64,000 bases of DNA, taken from assembly GCA_009792885.1 (NCBI GenBank), contig WMCF01000012.1:11830514-11894513 (forward strand). Reading direction: 5' to 3'. Positions 1 through 10,959 of this stretch are shown here, one piece after another. The stretch is from Eremophila alpestris peregrina. Taxonomy: Eukaryota; Chordata; Aves; Passeriformes; Alaudidae. The notes under the pieces were generated by a model, which saw only the letters and a program-made list of their open reading frames with translations, searched no databases and was not told the origin of the DNA. Each line of letters starts with the position of its first letter. The stretch's first letter is position 1. A program made the position numbers and the translations under genes.

Positions 1-458
1 GTGCAAGGTGCTGCACCTGGGTCAGGGCAATGCCCCAGTACCAGCACAGGCTGGGGATGAACAGATCAGAGCAGCCCTGCCCAGAAGGACTTGGTGGTGC
101 TGGTGGGTGAGAGGCTGGACATGCCCCAGCCTTGGGCACTCCCAGCCCAGAGAGCCAAACGTGTCCTGGGCTGCATCCAGAGCCCTGTGGGCAGCAGGGC
201 AGGGAGGGGATTCTGCCTCTCTGCTCTGCTCTGGTGAAAGATCATGTTCCAGCTTCATAATCCTAGGACAGGAAAAAGTGTTGAAGCGGGTCCAGAGGAG
301 ATCCACAAAAATTATCAAAGGGATAAAACACCAGTCCTACAGCAAGGAGAGTTGTTCGGCCTGGAGTAAAGACATGCCCTGTCATTATATAAAGGGGGCT
401 TAAAACTAAGAAGGGGCAGACTTTTTACTAGGACCTGTATCAACAGAACAAAAGGTGA
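1..458 (+). mobile_element. CR1 non-LTR retrotransposon, copy 1, 5' segment
   Basis: CR1 is the dominant avian LINE; its second ORF encodes endonuclease plus reverse transcriptase, and copies are usually truncated at the 5' side. This segment reads in sense orientation through the C-terminal end of ORF2: a start like KVLHLGQGN (from about position 2), then the region of the AKRVLGCIRR-type motif, here degraded to PNVSWAASRAL near 160-190, and the RVQRRSTKIIKG-like stretch near 280-325. Frameshifts and stops break it. The copy begins outside the window and resumes at 954 after an inserted LTR-like block. It belongs to the same subfamily as the copy at 39845-40462, sharing the segment that begins agccaaacgtgtcctgggct. 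Identification rests on family knowledge and is strong; exact subfamily is not assigned. Confidence 0.9.
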
Positions 459-953
459 TGTAATAATACAAGTGGCCAGAGTGTAATTAAGCCACGCGGA
501 GGTTACATCAAGTTCTCCGAGAGGCCTGCCCTCTAGAGATGGCTTAATAATGCGAGACCACTTCCTCAGGGGGTGCCGTGTAACAGAAGAGGGTTTAATA
601 AAAAGAGAAAATAATAAACAGTACAATGTAAATAAAAATAAGCCGTAACAGGTGCAGAAAACATAGCACCAGGTAAACACCCCTGAAAAAGCGCAGAAAG
701 GCTTTGTGTAGTGGTTTAAATACTTAATAGTGGAAGCAGCACCTTGGCACACTGCCCAATAAGGAACAGTTACATTGTGACAGACAGGGACAGAGACGTA
801 TCCATGTCCCTGCCCTGGCACTGAGCCAATGGCAGCCTGGAGAGCAGAGAACTCTCCAGGGCTCTCTCCTTTTAAGTCTTATGGTAAAAGTAAATGTATT
901 TATATATATAAATATCTGAAAATATCTGCCTAGTCTAAAGCTGCATTCCTACA
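459..953. mobile_element. Candidate solo LTR inserted in CR1 copy 1
   Basis: A 495-bp block separates two parts of one CR1. It starts TGTA and ends TACA, the terminal dinucleotides (TG...CA) expected of a retroviral LTR. The nine bases before it (aaaaggtga, 450-458) and after it (aaaaggtaa, 954-962) differ at one position and look like a diverged target-site duplication, although nine is longer than the usual 4-6 bp, so part of the match may be shared CR1 sequence. Inside are several AATAAA-like words near 597-640 and TATA-like AT runs near 900. I do not recognise the family and cannot fix its strand. An unrelated insertion or a rearranged CR1 region is the alternative. Confidence 0.6.
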
Positions 954-1260
954 AAAAGGTAACAATTTTAAACCAAACTGGTGTAGATCCAGACCAGATA
1001 CAAAGAAAAATATTTTTTTTGATGAATGTTATGAAACATTGGAACAGATTACACAGAGGTGCGAAATACACCATCCCTGGAAACAGTAAAGGTCAGGTTG
1101 GACAGGGCTCTGAGCAACCTGATCTAGTTGAAGATGTCCCTTCTCATTGCAGGGGGATTGGACTAGATGACCTTTAAAGGTTTCTTCCAACACAAAATGT
1201 TTTATACTCCTCTGATTCCAGGGTTCAGATTCTATGATTCTTGATTTTTGATTCTATGAG
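954..1260 (+). mobile_element. CR1 copy 1, 3' segment and tail
   Basis: Continuation of copy 1. It matches the CR1 3' end in order: the acactggaacaggttgcccag-like segment near 1032-1060, ccatccctggaa near 1070, the acctgatctagttgaagatgtc segment near 1117-1138, the 'ggactagatgacctttaaagg' segment near 1149-1170, and a terminal attctatgattctt tail ending at about 1259. The tail shows that the 3' end is intact, as expected for target-primed reverse transcription of CR1, which lacks poly(A). Confidence 0.92.
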
Positions 1261-1264
1261 CCTT

Positions 1265-2155
1265 TGGATCCTCCAAGGTTCAGTACTAGGGTCTGTTCAA
1301 TAATTTTATTGATGACCTGGGCAAGGAGATCTAGTGCATTCTTGCAAATTTGCTGACAGCACTAAGGTGGGTTGGAGACAAAACTGCAGAGGGATCTGAA
1401 CAGGCTGTGTGAATGGCCCAAGGCCAATCGGATGACGTTCAACAAGGTGAAGGGTCTTACACCTTGGGCATAACAACCCCAGGCAGCATTACAGACTTGA
1501 AGCAGCGTGGCTGGGAAGTGGTCAGGCTGAAAAGGGCCTGGAGGTGCTGGTTGTTGGTGGCTGAACCTGATCCAGGGTATTGCTAGCGATGGCATCCTGG
1601 TCTGTACCAGCAATAGTGTGGCCAGCAGGATCAGGGCAGGGATTGTCCCCCTGTACTCAGCACTGATGAGATCACACCTCACATCCTGTGTTCAGCTCTG
1701 GGTCTCTCATTCCAAGAATGACATTGAGGTACTGAGGTTTGTCAAGAGAAGGGCAGTGGAGCTGGGGAAGGGTCTGGAGCACAAGTCCTGTGAGGAGCAG
1801 CTGAGGGAGCTCGGGGTGTTTTGCCTGGAGCAAAGGAGGCTCAGAAAGGACCTTGTGGGTCTCCACAACTGCCTGAAAGGAGGGTGTAGTCGGATGGATG
1901 TTGGCCCACAAAGAGTCAGGGAACATTCAGATTGGACATCTGAAATTTTTTTTCACTGAACAGGTTTTCAGGCATTGGAAGACTGCCTAGGAAGGTGGTG
2001 AAAGACACCGTGTCTGGAAGTGTTCAAGAAATGACCAGATGCGGCACTTCAGTGCTGTGCATAAGCTGGCATGATTGTATTAGGTCAAAGGTTAGATTTG
2101 ATGACTGTGGAGGTCTTTTCCAATATTAATGATTTTATGATTCTTTGATTCTGCA
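1265..2155 (+). mobile_element. CR1 copy 2, 5'-truncated, of a different subfamily
   Basis: A second CR1 lies directly downstream and in the same orientation. It enters ORF2 just before the reverse transcriptase catalytic box. The box that should read FADD is FADS here (codons at 1349-1360), so one catalytic aspartate is lost. The thumb and C-terminal part follow, with the QRRLRKDLVGLHNCLKGG-like region at about 1830-1885 still open. Several stops and frameshifts interrupt the frame upstream. The 3' end reads ggaggtcttttccaatatta and then a tail of gattttatgattctttgattct to about 2152. The 3' UTR differs from copy 1, so this is a separate insertion rather than a duplication. Confidence 0.92.
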
Positions 2156-3670
2156 GTTCTCTGGTTTCATTATATATAACAAACTTCTCTGTGAAGCTCA
2201 TGGAGGGTTGCAATCTAGGATTTTCCTGCCACAATTACAGAATCAGTATTTTTGGGCCGAGCAAAATCTTTATGGCTAAATATTAGTTTTGTGTAAGTAC
2301 AAGTAAGTTAATGAGAAGTCAAGCCTTCAAAAATTCATAATTGTTGTTTGCACAGGAATCCTGATTCAGTAATATTTCTATTGCTAGCGCTTTTTTCAGA
2401 ATTCCAAGGAAGGCACAACTCCTGCTTTTTTTCCTACAATTTTTATAAAATAATAAATTAAATTAAGACAATAACAAACTTTCTTAAGGTTGGGCTAGTG
2501 TTCACTGCCTTCTTTGATGCTCTTTTCATCACGTGTGGCCAAACAACCTTGGCATTATCATTGGTAGTTGTTGGAAAAATTTAGATTAATAAGCTTTCTT
2601 CTCTATCTTTTTCAAATAAATGTCATGTGTATATAATGGACCAAATCTCTAACCTGATTTTTTGGAAGCTACATGAGTTGAAAGGCATTAATGTAAGTAC
2701 AAGACACATTCAACTTCAAAATTCACCACCATGCTCCCTCAGTGATTTTTTTAATCCATGTTACTGCAATTTTCTTATGGTGTAATATTTCAACATGATG
2801 GATCTATTTCACTTTCAAATATTTTAAATTATTTTAGTATTTTTCTTCACTATTAAGAAAAACAAGCAGTTTCATTTAAAAAGTAAAGATAAATCACTCA
2901 AAAAACCTCTTTAGGGGCTGGAAACTAATTTTGATAAATCCCAGAACATTTTTCATGCAATAATAGAAAGGTAATTAAAATTTTCTGTAATGTATTCAGT
3001 TATTAGGGTAATTGATACCTATTGTGGCTCATAGTTTATACAATGGTGTCACTTTTATTTACCTTTTTGCTTCCAAACTTTATTTGTATTTGAAGAAGAT
3101 AGTGCTGTAGATCATGAAAAATTAGTGAAGCAATCACAAAAGGATGAAATCTTTCTGACTGTTATTGAGCAATAATCTAGTACTTCAAGGTTAGATGTGA
3201 CTCAAGTCAGTGGCACTGTATTATTATCTTTGTTATTGATCTACTAATACAAAAGAAACCCTGAAACCCAAGAGCATATGTTTTTCCAAAGATACATTGA
3301 ATTTGAGCATTTTGCTCTAATGTGAGATTAATGATACCTGAATGGCTTAGGTATACTGACAACTAAAAAAACCAGGATTTAACATGCCACTGATGTTAAA
3401 GTAGCAGGTGTGTTCCAGATTATTAGGGAAAGGGGGATGAAAAGGGGAACTGGTTCTTCCTATTTTAAAATTATTCAGGGTATAATTTTAATAATGATTC
3501 CTAGACTTGCTACAGGATACTTCCCCTAAGTCTATTACTGCAGATGACAGGTGATCTTCAGAAATTACTCCTATTTTTCACTCTATTTCTTTGTGAATGA
3601 AACAAAAATCATTACTGTTTGTTCATGTTGATAGCAATATTTTCAAATAGTGCTAAAGAAGCACATTTGT
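2156..3670. other. AT-rich sequence, no feature recognised
   Basis: About 1.5 kb of AT-rich DNA with no open frame of note, no transposon I recognise and no clear tandem structure. It may contain very old decayed repeats. Confidence 0.5.
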
Positions 3671-3724
3671 GAATGAGTATATTACGTAGAATGAGTGCAT
3701 TATGTAGAAGGAGTGCACTATGAA
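3671..3724. repeat. 18-bp minisatellite, three units
   Basis: Three consecutive 18-bp units start at 3671, 3689 and 3707. They share the pattern gaaNgagtNNaNtaNgNa (units gaatgagtatattacgta, gaatgagtgcattatgta, gaaggagtgcactatgaa). Each neighbouring pair differs at three or four positions, so the array is old or fast-diverging. It lies about 13 bp upstream of an A-rich tract. Confidence 0.85.
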
Positions 3725-3736
3725 AAACAGTCTAAA

Positions 3737-3775
3737 ATGAAAAAAAAAAAAGAAAAATAAAAAGAAAAAAAAGCC
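3737..3775. repeat. A-rich low-complexity tract
   Basis: About 39 bases consisting almost only of A with a few G and T. No unit is maintained and no element ends here that would make it a poly(A) tail. Confidence 0.85.
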
Positions 3776-4784
3776 TCTGTCTCAAGAACAAAGATATTTA
3801 TCTAGAAATACACCAGATACTATATACAAAATACTTACCCCTTCCCCTGGTCTGAAAATCCCTCAAAACTCCATGGAATCCCTGTTGACTCTGATTTTAA
3901 AAACACAAAATTTTCAATGGTTTTGAAGGTAAAAAGATTGAATGAAATTGCCAAATAAAATCTTATTTTATCTTTGCTTTGCAGAGAGAGGCAGCTTTTA
4001 ATCCAGTTAGAAAGCCCACTAGGTTCAATGTGGCACTGTTTCTGCTGTACCTAGTGGTGTGTGGAGGCAGCATGGATTCAGTGGCCTTCTCTGCACCATC
4101 TTATGAAAGCAAACAAAGAACTCACTGTCTCTTGATGTCAAAGACTGCCAGACTCCAGAAACTGCCTGGAGTCTGGGGAGACATTTATGAGGGTTATCCC
4201 ACACCAGTCCTGGTGATTTCTAGGGAAGTTAAGGACTAGCACTAATACAGACTCCTGGTCTTATCTACATGAGGCCTTTAATCTTCCTGTGTTTAAAATG
4301 TGTGTATTTTAAAACGGAACCATTGTGCCTTCTCATTTATCTATCATATCCAATACTCCTTTGTATTTTTGGCTTGGTTGTGTGGTGCTTCACACAACAG
4401 GATTCCTAATTGGTTTCAGTGGGGATACAGAGACACAGGGCAGTGGAGAGGCATGGAAAAGCGCAGAGGCTTACAAGAAAAATCTGCCTACCCACAGCCA
4501 CAGATACATGGTCCTGTCTATAGAGCAAGTCAGAATACTGCTTTCTGGGTCTACTGCCAAATTAACATGACATAAATAATGTCAGAGCCTATCAACATGA
4601 GCCACGTTTTCAGTTTGAATAAAGGCAGAACCAGGTACTCCAGTATTTGGTAGTCAAAGACTTCACAAAATTCTCTACTACATGAAGCAGGCATATCCTG
4701 ATCTTTCCTGTAACAGTAATGCTAAAAGTATTGGACATTCATGTAATCTTGTGTCTTGGGTGCAAGATGTAACCAAAAAAAGTA
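3776..4784. other. Unassigned sequence with one GC-rich hairpin
   Basis: Includes open frames of 80-90 codons near 3979-4239 and 4300-4575, the latter readable in two overlapping frames. Neither has a recognisable domain, signal peptide, splice context or repeat match. The only structure I see is the inverted repeat at 4148-4176. Confidence 0.5.
4148..4176. repeat. Perfect inverted repeat, 11-bp arms
   Basis: ccagactccag (4148-4158) and ctggagtctgg (4166-4176) are exact reverse complements separated by 7 bases. The arms are GC-rich, unlike the AT-rich surroundings. A transcript would form a short stable stem, too short for a typical pre-miRNA. Confidence 0.9.
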
Positions 4785-5480
4785 TGTATTCTGTTTACCA
4801 TCTGCTGGAATCTGTTGGGTAGGTATTTTTCTTTCTCTCTTCTAAATCTGGGAAGGAGGGGGAGGTGATAATGGCCCAGCTATTAAAACCAGGTGGGACA
4901 GTGTTCTTTATTTCTTCCACAACCCATCTTTCCTCCAGGGGGATATCTGCTGTTAATAGAGCCATTTAAGGCTCATTGCATGACTGAAAGAATTACATCA
5001 TCCCATTGTGAGATGCTCCACCCAGTGGGAGGAGCCAAGCATTCCCACCTGTATAAAAACCTGGGACTCACAACACCAGAGCAGCTGGTTTTTCCACTGG
5101 ATTTCAAGAGGGAGACCAGACCCATCTCATCACCACTGGGCCCTTGGAAGGAAACTACACCCTTCTACAGGATCATCTCTGCCGCAACAAACCCATATCT
5201 GTCACTCCAGGAGGATTTAACTGGACTGCTGCCAGCACCCTGACCAACAGGGTGCAAGGTCGTATTCTGACTCTATCAGTTTTTTTTGTTTTGTTTTGTA
5301 CTATTATGTTTTTTTAAAAATATATATTCATAGTAAAGAACTGTTATTACCACATATTTTTGCCTGAAAGCCCCTTAATTTTAAATTTATAATAATTTGG
5401 AGGGAGGGGGTTTGCATTCTCCATTGCAAGGGGGGCCCTGGCCTTTCCCTAGCAGATACCTGTCTTTCTAAACCAAGATA
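4785..5480 (+). mobile_element. Solo LTR of an endogenous retrovirus (songbird-type)
   Basis: An LTR of about 700 bp with promoter and RNA-end landmarks in the right order. The segment gataatggcccagctattaa is near 4866; the paired ctccacccagtgggaggagc element is at about 5017-5036; a TATA box (tataaaa) lies at 5052-5058. Downstream is ggactgctgccagcaccctg and then T/G-rich sequence to 5320. A variant polyadenylation signal AGTAAA is at 5332-5337, and the 3' part contains ggagggagggggtttgcatt and ends aaaccaagata. I know closely similar LTRs from passerine genomes but do not assign a family name. The 5' boundary (tgtatt at 4785) is approximate and no target duplication is evident. No gag, pol or env sequence adjoins it, so it is a solo LTR left by recombination. 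Confidence 0.87.
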
Positions 5481-6750
5481 TCTTGGAAACATACTTTTTA
5501 CTGAAAACACCACGATAACATGGTACCCTTGAAATGTCAAAATGACTAGTTGTCCTTTTTTTTAAAAGGTTACTCTGGAAGCATAACTTTTCTGAAACGA
5601 TTTGGAAAAATCTAAGTGTGTACCAAATCCTCTATCAGAATTTATGCAGTACTTTAAAATGTACATTTATTCCTACCCAGAAGTTTTCTTATGAGAAAAC
5701 ACTCTTCTCAGAAGTTAAAGCCACTTGAAATTCAATATTTATTTCAGTTTTCTTCTTACACTTACTGTGGGATCTTTTATTACCGAAGAACTTGTTGGCC
5801 ATGGTATGCAAGAATCCAGGGAAACTTAGATCGTTTTTGTTTTATTTTAACAGGAGACTTACTCCCTTTAAGCCTCAAATGAATTTTCATATGGTTTGAT
5901 CCTTTCTCCCACTTTTATGTGAAAGGTCATATCATGCCCTAATTATTTTACTCATTTGTACAATAAGAAATGAAACAGGGAAAAATGATATTTTGAACAG
6001 GAAATTTTTTTTCTTTTTTTCTACAACTGAGTTTTGATTTTGCAGCTAAGTTATAAGAAACAGAGACACTGTTACAACCAAAATGTTACAAATATAATAG
6101 AAGACTTTCAGTAGTTTCCTAAAACAGTCTTGTTTTCTTTTTACTGTATGTGAAAGTATATAAAACATGGGGGAAATATGAACAGTGAATTTGAGTAGAA
6201 GTACTTTTATTGTTGAGTAGAATTACATCAATGCAACTTATTTTTTACACATGAAATTTTCTTTACATATTTACCAGCCTGATTATAAGAATGTGTTCTA
6301 CTTTTTATGCTTCATTATATAAGACTAACTTTGCATCTTCTAAAAATTTGTACTAAAAAGAATTGTCTGATTCAGCACACTAGGAATAAAAAAAATTATA
6401 TTATTAATAGAATTTTCCAACCAAAATTTGTGACTTGCTTAATTGAAATGCTTATATCCATTTTTACTTTAACTCTTTTATATAAATGAAACTAGCATAA
6501 AAAATGATGGATTACTGTGAATGTCACAAGCCTCAAGGATTAAGTCAAATATTTCCATAAGTTTACCAAATAGAGCACCCTTCAAAATTTAAAAAAATTT
6601 CTCAAAACATAATTACAATTTTTCAGACACCAATAATTTTTAGTTTCTCTGCAGATGGCAATAGCTGAAGCAAACTGATGTAATTCCTTCCATTTCAGTA
6701 GCTAGGAGACAACTTCCAGTTCATGACATGAGCATCCTATGTTATGTTGG
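5481..6750. other. AT-rich sequence, no feature recognised
   Basis: About 1.3 kb of AT-rich DNA. The two frames of about 60 codons (5691-5882, 6307-6489) look random. The 3' end abuts the LTR at 6751. Confidence 0.5.
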
Positions 6751-7342
6751 TGTGGGAGACCAGAGTATCCCTCTGGGTCTCCTGAATGGGCAGCAGCCAG
6801 GACGTGGGGGATGGGGCCCCACAGCTTCCTTGAAAGATAACATTGGCTTTGATCTGACACCGTGGAGACGGCTTCCGAGGCTGTCTGAGGATTTGGATGA
6901 CACAAGGGTTTGATTGGTGTGTTTTTTATTATATCACTGGGTGTATAAATATTAGTTTTAGATTTCTCTGTATTCTTTATATTGGGTAAATATGGTGGCT
7001 GATCAATGTTATAAAGTCACATTTTCCTGTCTTTCTCTTCCTTTTTCCTTTTGCAAAGGGCTGTGGGTTTTTAGGATTGGATAGAGGCGTGATTTCACGG
7101 TGTGACTTAGTTTTTAGTTATTGGGTTTTAGAGGAAAACAATATTTACGTAAATTAGGGTATAAAACCAGGGTGCTGTCTGTGGGCGGGGGGATTTTTGC
7201 TTTTCCAGCTGCTTGGGAACACCACGCTGGTCTTGACTGGACTTAGAGATAAGATTTCTAAAATAAACATCTTCAAAAGGCAACCTGAAGAACTCTGACT
7301 CCTTCTTCCAAGCACGGGCAGTGAGAAAACAGCCAGTCAACA
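6751..7342 (+). mobile_element. Solo LTR, family X, copy A (592 bp)
   Basis: Defined by comparison with its inverted relative at 33142-33733, which has the same 592-bp length. It begins TGTGGGAGACC and ends CAACA. Landmarks conserved in both copies: the first roughly 160 bp, including ctgtctgaggatttggatga; a TATA box (tataaaa, 7160-7166); a polyadenylation signal AATAAA (7262-7267) inside the shared segment agataagatttctaaaataa; and the terminal gcagtgagaaaacagcc. By eye the copies are roughly 80 percent identical. No internal retroviral sequence remains next to it. No convincing target duplication is seen (left flank gttgg, right flank ctaca), so either a boundary is off by a few bases or the site has diverged. 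The family is not named. Confidence 0.87.
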
Positions 7343-8150
7343 CTACAGACCAGGGTCATCTCAAAAGAGACCCCCGGCATGTTGGAAGTATTTTGCTGCC
7401 TGTGTCCCAAATTTGTGCAAGATCTTTCTTAGGAATAGATGTTTATGAAGATTTTGTATAGCCTTCTGCTGTGGAAGAATGCCAGTCTTACTTCACTATC
7501 TTTTCCCATACCCAGGTGTTCTGAAGTGTTGCTATGATCAGTAAGTGCTCCCTAATGGTGCTGGATGGTTGGAGATCACAATATGGAATATTGACTTTTT
7601 CCCCCCTTCATCTACAATAGACAGAGGTCTGACATTTCTAATGAAGCAACTGATGGAAAAAAAGAAATGTTTATACCATCAATTTCATTAACAAGTCTGA
7701 GTATAACAATAATTTTCGTGAATTTTTGTGAGTTTTGTTATATAAGAACAGTATTTCTGTTTCCAAATGGTCCAAATCCGTTTTAGAAAGCTTAAAATAC
7801 CTCAATATGTATTTTTTTAATTAAATCCCTTAACTGACTAAAGTAAAAGTTCAAAAACTGGTCAATAAATAAGAATTATGTCATACTCAGAATTTGTTAA
7901 ATTATTCATTTAAGAGTAAAAACCATACCTTATTTTTAAAGATCCTAGTAAATTGCTAACAGAAAGGCTGGTGAGTTTGTACAGATCCTCAGTGAATGAA
8001 AAGTACCGCAAACTTCAAGTTGTTAGTAATTTAACAGCTTGTAAGTAGTTGACCTCTTCCCCTGGAGAACATAATTTTGAGTGAAAACACAGTAGTGATG
8101 TGTAAGTAGTTCCAAGCAATATGAGTCATGCTTTTAGGTCGTTTAGTAAC
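7343..8150. other. AT-rich sequence, no feature recognised
   Basis: Roughly 800 bp with no recognised element or convincing open frame. Confidence 0.5.
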
Positions 8151-8232
8151 AAAAAATGTCAAAAGCAGATCAAAATGTATTAAATCTAATTAAAAAATGA
8201 CAAAAGCAGATCAAAATATACTAAATCCAGTT
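8151..8232. repeat. 41-bp tandem duplication, two units
   Basis: Units 8151-8191 and 8192-8232 align without gaps and match at 36 of 41 positions by my count. Both contain the core caaaagcagatcaaaat. It is a simple local duplication with no transposon signature. Confidence 0.9.
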
Positions 8233-8353
8233 TCCAACAAATGGTTTCAATTTTATAAGGAATCTTCCCAATTTGTAACATTACAGAAAAAAATGTTCAC
8301 ATTAATTGGTATGATAGTTAGAAAGAAGATTTTGAAATCAAAGAAGGAATATA

Positions 8354-8640
8354 TCATGGAATCACAAAATATGCTCAGTTGGAAGGGACCCATCAGGATC
8401 CTTAACTCCCCAAGAATCACACCATCTGCCTGGAGCATTGTTCAAACACATCCTGAGCTCTGTCAGGATGTGACCATTTCCCTGGGGAGTGGTTCCAGCA
8501 CCAAACCACTCTCTGGGTGAAGAACCTTTGCCTGGTATCCAATGCAGCTGCCCTGACTCAGCTTCATGCTGTTTCCTTGAGTCATGAGAGTGACAAGTTT
8601 GGTACTTGCCCCTCTGTTTCCATCATGAGGATGTTGATAT
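8354..8640 (-). mobile_element. CR1 3' end, 5'-truncated, minus strand
   Basis: Reverse-complement CR1 3' end. On the plus strand it starts atggaatcacaaaatatgct followed by cagttggaagggacccatca, the usual antisense hallmark of the CR1 3' UTR. It runs into the end of ORF2 (caaaccactctctgggtgaagaa), then diverges and stops near 8625-8640. Open frames across it are incidental. Confidence 0.85.
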
Positions 8641-10369
8641 TTATTTCCATTGGATGAAAGCACAGCATAAAATCTAACCAAGGTTCTGGGTGTATTCTTC
8701 TGCCTTGCAATTCACCTTTAATGTCAAAGGGTATTTGTTTTTTCTATTATTCTATCCTGCCAAAATTTCTTTCATAATCTGGGTAAAGGTTCATGAAGAA
8801 TCTGGGCTTCTTGGTAAGACAAGATTTAATTATTTCATATCACTGGAAGAATTTCTTTACATAATGGTGGAAAGGTGCAAAAAATTTACAGAAATACCTG
8901 TATCCTCTTCCTCTCTTTTACATCAACTTCTGTAGAAGTCCTATAAATTGACATAATTTAAAATGCACACTGAGAAGAATGTATTTTCTAACAAGTTAAT
9001 TCCACAGAGTTATGTATATACTGTGGCATTTTGTAAGATCTATTTGCATAGGTCAGCAGCCATTTCAGGTCATATAGAGATAAGATAGGAGACCAGAAGT
9101 AATTTTGTTCTTGTTTCATTTAAAAGGCATTACACATATATGTATGCATACACTGTTGCAAAAGATTCTTTTTGGCCTTTAGATACATAGTACTTACCAG
9201 ATGGTTTTGTCTAATGTGTATGAAGAGAGAAAGAAATAGTACTCATTTATCTTAGGCTCTTCAAAAATTGTGAAAAATATTACATGAAATAAGACCGATG
9301 TTATGTTTTAATTTCAAGTACTAGGGACAGGCCTTAGATTTCTTTCACAGTACACAGTTATGATTGTAATATGGACTGTGACTATCATAACTGTATCAAT
9401 TCTTCAATGAAATCTTTAACAGTGATTTCACATATGGCAGTATAGAACCCAGAAGCCCACATAAAAGAAGTGAGAAATGTTAACTCTCTACATGTAGCTA
9501 AACCTCTCATGAAAAAAGTAGTTCCATACTGCGTGTGACAACCCAGTCCTGAGAGGAACAGATGCTCTGCGTTTTTCAGGCCCTATAAGTTATGCCATGT
9601 CATAATATGGTATCTGAAAACCCATGGAGCAAACAGTGTTGATGCCTTCAGGTTCTACATTAGATCAGGCTCCATACTATCTCAGGGTGAGTTGATAAAT
9701 GGAAGACAACCTTGAATCCTGAAAAAAAGGCCAAGTTTTAGCTGTGCTTTTGAGGACACAACAACAGTACTAATTAAAAAATTTTTTTGCTAAAGTATAT
9801 TAAAGCTATTCTAAATAATAGTAATGGAAAATTAAGAGGATTGCAGCACTTTTTTCAAACTTCAGACTCAAATACACTTTTCCTGGTTTCTTGGTTTTTT
9901 AAGTTCTTCTTCAGAGAAGATTAAAGAGAAATTCAAAAAGTGTATTCAGTTGCAGTCCCTACCTTGCTTATGAGGTTGACCACTGATCATCCAAAATATT
10001 CCAAATTCATTTGTGTGCACATATGCATATTCACCCAAATACAAGGAATTGATATATTGATATAAAATACTCATATGTTCATAGGCTTGACCTTTTCTAA
10101 AAACCCCCTCAAACTATAGAACTAAAAGACAGAATGCTGTAAGATTAAAATTATGTCACAACTGTGTGTCGTACTAAAGGTAATTACAATGTTACTGTTG
10201 AGTTTAATTTTCAGAGTCTTGTGATCACCAAAAATTATTATAATTCTTGATTATAGCCTCTGCTGAAATCACCTGACAAGTGTAATACATTACAAAAGCA
10301 CAGATTTATGCATTCTCTGAAGAAAGAAAAAACACCAAAAGAAGAGGAAAAAAATTAAAAACAGCAGAG
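8641..10369. other. Transposon-poor AT-rich sequence
   Basis: No recognised repeat or coding sequence. Short AT-rich and TA-rich runs occur near 9130-9155. This is the start of a roughly 15-kb stretch without identifiable transposons. Confidence 0.45.
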
Positions 10370-10620
10370 AGTTGCCTTTAAATGAATTGACCACCCTCTC
10401 ACTAATTAACTCTCCTTAAGCCCCTCTTTTATTTCTAGCCCATATTTCAGTGCTAGTCTTTTAATTATCAAATGGTGTGTAAGCCTTTTGTACAGTATTT
10501 TTAAGCTTCCAGGGAGCTCTGCCAAGCCACACCATGCACCTTTTCCTTAAGCAAAGATAAAGAGGCCTTATAAAAGACCTGTTAGTCCTGCTAATTAGTT
10601 GATGCTTTTGACACTCTCTC
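10370..10620. promoter_or_regulatory. Possible conserved noncoding element (homeodomain-type motifs)
   Basis: A non-repetitive segment with several TAATTA or ATTA cores (near 10403, 10459 and 10595), a TAAGC-rich stretch and a TATA-like tataaaa near 10571. The complexity and motif clustering resemble developmental enhancers in vertebrate gene deserts. This is a resemblance only; ATTA words are common in AT-rich DNA. Cross-species alignment would decide. Confidence 0.2.
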
Positions 10621-10959
10621 CCTAAATGCTTAAACATTTATAAAAAATGTTGTCAGATCTTCCTTCTGTATTCTAATGTTCTTTCCACCTACATGGCCAC
10701 TGGCCCAAAACAAAGAAAAGCACCTATATAATCCTTTGAACACTTTCAAAGTACTGAGGGAGCAAGATGAAACGTGAGTACATCTACAAGCAGACTGCTG
10801 TACTCCAAGCATATGATTACCATAATGACAAAAATATCCTGGACAGGTTGCTGAAATCTGAATGCTGAAAAATGAGGGTAAGAATCTGTGCAATCCAATG
10901 AAGAAGTAATCTATACCTTCCATACCTTTTATTTAGGCTGAGAAAATCTTTTAAGATAT
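10621..10959. other. Unassigned sequence
   Basis: Contains a 97-codon minus-strand open frame (10630-10923) with no recognised domain. Nothing else is visible. Confidence 0.4.

Noticed and set aside
315..821. 168-codon minus-strand open frame
   Set aside because: It crosses the CR1/LTR-like junction and has no recognisable domain; chance frame over mixed repeats.
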